7,011 bases of DNA from Desulfurococcales archaeon. GTDB lineage: Archaea; Thermoproteota; Thermoprotei_A; CAZTBM01; SZUA-1508. The notes beneath the pieces were generated by a model that worked only from the letters and a program-made list of their open reading frames with translations, ran no database searches and was not told the DNA's origin. Both the position numbers and the translations under genes were made by a program. Numbering within the stretch: the first letter of the stretch is position 1; each line of letters begins with the position of its first letter. Positions 5,633 to 7,011 of this stretch are shown here, piece after piece. The stretch spans positions 1-7,011 of the forward strand of contig DQVH01000077.1 of assembly GCA_015661855.1 (NCBI GenBank), given 5' to 3'.

Positions 5633-6241
5633 CTATTTACCAGTTATATGGGAATAAGCCTGAATAATTTTAGATTTTACTTCCTCAAAGTGGGAGGGTA
5701 GATTTTCTGGTGGCATATTTGATGCGAGATATCTAGAGAACTGTCTTGCATAGAAGTCTGGGTTCTCTACACTCAGCTTTTTAGCCCATGAGGCTATGTG
5801 TTCACCCCTAATCCTGTAGTCTTCGGGTAGTATTTCGGGACTGTGTGGTACCTTTAGTCCACTATCTAGTGCACCTTTTAATGCTGCGAAGACTCTTGCG
5901 CCCTTAACAGCTCTATGCAAGCCTATGTCGAGTATCGCCTCCTTAATACCCTTCTCTAATGCTCTAAAGCCTGCTAATAGTCCAGTAAGGTATGCTGCTG
6001 GCGTGTTATGTGTTGATGCTTTCCAACCAAACTTTTTAACTAACTCCTTACTATGAGCAGCAGCTATAGTGTAGTCTCCTTCGGGTTTAGCTATAACAAC
6101 CTGAACTATTATGTAGTTGTTGGTCTTCCTAACTACTAGTCTAGGCTTACCGGATAGTAACATTTTATACCTTTTATAATAGTTTGTTTTACCCTCTCTT
6201 CTCCTCCTAAACTTAACTTTATATCTAGGCCCTCTAGCCAT
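5633..6241 (-). CDS. rpl18: Large-subunit ribosomal protein uL18
   Basis: Binds 5S rRNA and helps fix it in the central protuberance of the large subunit. The 202-residue product is the long archaeal/eukaryotic (L5e-like) form. The basic N-terminus YKVKFRRRREGKTNYYKRYK (7-26) and GKPRLVVRKTNNYIIVQVV (31-49) are the rRNA-binding part. YLTGLLAGFRALEKGI (84-99), LDIGLHRAVKGARVFAALKG (104-123) and GLKVPHSPEILPEDYRIRGEH (128-148, split here as GLKVPHSPEI and LPEDYRIRGEH) are family blocks. A helical C-terminus follows. The ATG at 6241-6239 is set by a strong Shine-Dalgarno, GAGGTAA (6256-6250), 8 nt upstream and overlapping the rpl19e stop codon, which suggests coupled translation. Confidence 0.96.
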   Translation of the reverse strand: MARGPRYKVKFRRRREGKTNYYKRYKMLLSGKPRLVVRKTNNYIIVQVVIAKPEGDYTIAAAHSKELVKKFGWKASTHNTPAAYLTGLLAGFRALEKGIKEAILDIGLHRAVKGARVFAALKGALDSGLKVPHSPEILPEDYRIRGEHIASWAKKLSVENPDFYARQFSRYLASNMPPENLPSHFEEVKSKIIQAYSHITGK

Positions 6242-6249
6242 AGAGTTCT

Positions 6250-6696
6250 TTACCTCTGTAGTATATGTTCTTTAATGTATGCTCTTAACTGAGCTACACT
6301 CTTAAATACTCCACCTTTAACTAGCCTATAGAGTCTCCTATAGTCCCTTCTAGATATGACACCTTTATCTCTTAATGTTTTAAGTAGTTTCCTTTGAGCT
6401 CTAACTCTATTCATCCATGCCTCCTTCTTATCTAGTCTAGCTGTTGCTTTACCCTTCCTACTACCTGGACCTCTCCTCCTACCCTTCTTTTTCTGTTCGT
6501 GTAGTTTCCTCCACCTACCCCTACTATTACTATGTTCAGGCTTTACCCTTATTACACCCTCCTTTATAAGCTTCCTAATATCCTCTCTTGTTATTGCCTC
6601 ACTTACACGTTCAGCTTCTTCAGGGTTAATCCATATTCTACTCTCACCTACACCAAGGATTTCAGCTGCTAGTCTCTTCTGTAGTGAGAGATCCAT
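6250..6696 (-). CDS. rpl19e: Large-subunit ribosomal protein eL19
   Basis: A highly basic large-subunit protein of Archaea and eukaryotes that lies near the polypeptide exit side of the 50S. The 148-residue product begins MDLSLQKRLAAEILGVGESR (1-20), with RIWINPEEAERVSEAITRED at 20-39, both diagnostic. The RNA-binding linker is seen at 68-83 as QKKKGRRRGPGSRKGK. A helical C-terminal part follows, with MNRVRAQRKLLKTLRD at 95-110 and YRRLYRLVKGG at 119-129. The ATG at 6696-6694 has a textbook Shine-Dalgarno, GAGGTGA (6712-6706), 9 nt upstream. It overlaps the rpl32e stop codon, so translation is probably coupled. Length and position between rpl32e and rpl18 are standard for the archaeal spc cluster. 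Confidence 0.97.
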   Translation of the reverse strand: MDLSLQKRLAAEILGVGESRIWINPEEAERVSEAITREDIRKLIKEGVIRVKPEHSNSRGRWRKLHEQKKKGRRRGPGSRKGKATARLDKKEAWMNRVRAQRKLLKTLRDKGVISRRDYRRLYRLVKGGVFKSVAQLRAYIKEHILQR

Positions 6697-6705
6697 AGTC
6701 TACCT

Positions 6706-7011
6706 TCACCTCTCCTCCATCCTTAATGGGTTAGCTATTTTAATACCTAACTCTTCAGCTTTCTTCATAATTTCAAGTCTCTTCTTCTTACCTACAGTAC
6801 TTGCAATATAGACTATATGTTTCTCCTTATCAACTTTACTTAGCTCTTTAACATTATGGACTATCACTATCTCCTTACCTGTTGGGTGGAGTCCTCTAAC
6901 TAGTTTCGGTCCTCTATAACCCACACTAACTACTGGTGGATAACCTTTAAGTTTAAGTCTCATTTTATTGTCTAATCCTCTGGGCTTTCTCCATACTTCA
7001 TCAAATTTATC
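6706..7011 (-). CDS. rpl32e: Large-subunit ribosomal protein eL32 (5' end cut off)
   Basis: A large-subunit protein of Archaea and eukaryotes. The frame stays open from the right window edge to the TGA at 6708-6706, giving 101 residues. The family is about 130 residues or more, so the first few dozen are outside the window. The Met at 6963-6961 is internal, because the codons before it read KFDEVWRKPRGLDNK, a conserved eL32 block that normally continues into the MRLKLKGYPP that follows here. Further family features are VSVGYRGPKLVRGLHP (counting from that Met, residues 13-28), VHNVKEL and AELGIKIANP near the end. The C-terminus MEER overlaps the Shine-Dalgarno of rpl19e. Confidence 0.95.
   Translation of the reverse strand, partial: DKFDEVWRKPRGLDNKMRLKLKGYPPVVSVGYRGPKLVRGLHPTGKEIVIVHNVKELSKVDKEKHIVYIASTVGKKKRLEIMKKAEELGIKIANPLRMEER

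Overview
The window is a stretch of archaeal chromosome in which every gene I can support lies on the minus strand, so transcription runs from the right edge to the left. It is the distal part of the archaeal spc-type ribosomal protein cluster. In transcription order it holds rpl32e (5' end cut by the window), rpl19e, rpl18, rps5, rpl30, rpl15, secY, rpl34e, cmk, rpl14e and cbf5 (last few residues cut by the window).

The eukaryote-like ribosomal proteins eL32, eL19, eL34 and eL14, the archaeal/eukaryotic SecY type and the tRNA/rRNA pseudouridine synthase Cbf5 place the sequence in the Archaea. Having eL34 and eL14 here, AGA/AGG for arginine, ATA for isoleucine, an A+T-rich composition and a purine-rich coding strand fit a hyperthermophilic crenarchaeote (Thermoproteota), perhaps of the Desulfurococcales type. 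That placement is inference; no species is claimed.

Layout from right to left. From 7011 to 4008, six ribosomal protein genes are packed with 8-18 nt gaps, and several ribosome binding sites overlap the stop codon of the gene before. From 4007 to 3912 a 96-bp gap carries a good TATA box and a Shine-Dalgarno sequence for secY (3911-2496). From 2495 to 2407 an 89-bp gap precedes the tight trio rpl34e-cmk-rpl14e (2406-1195), with 6-9 nt gaps. From 1194 to 1024 a 171-bp gap, the longest here, carries a T-tract, a 12-bp palindrome and an 11-bp perfect inverted repeat, and leads into cbf5 (1023 to 1). The three larger gaps suggest up to four transcription units, although readthrough is likely.

The genes form a growth and translation set: large- and small-subunit ribosomal proteins, the protein-conducting channel the ribosome docks on, a kinase supplying CDP for RNA and DNA synthesis, and a pseudouridine synthase that modifies rRNA and tRNA. 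I found no mobile element, CRISPR array, tRNA or defence system. The points worth a second look are modest: the cbf5 leader, the absence of adenylate kinase and a DUF106 gene after secY, a divergent C-terminal tail on the cytidylate kinase, and start-codon choices for secY and cmk.
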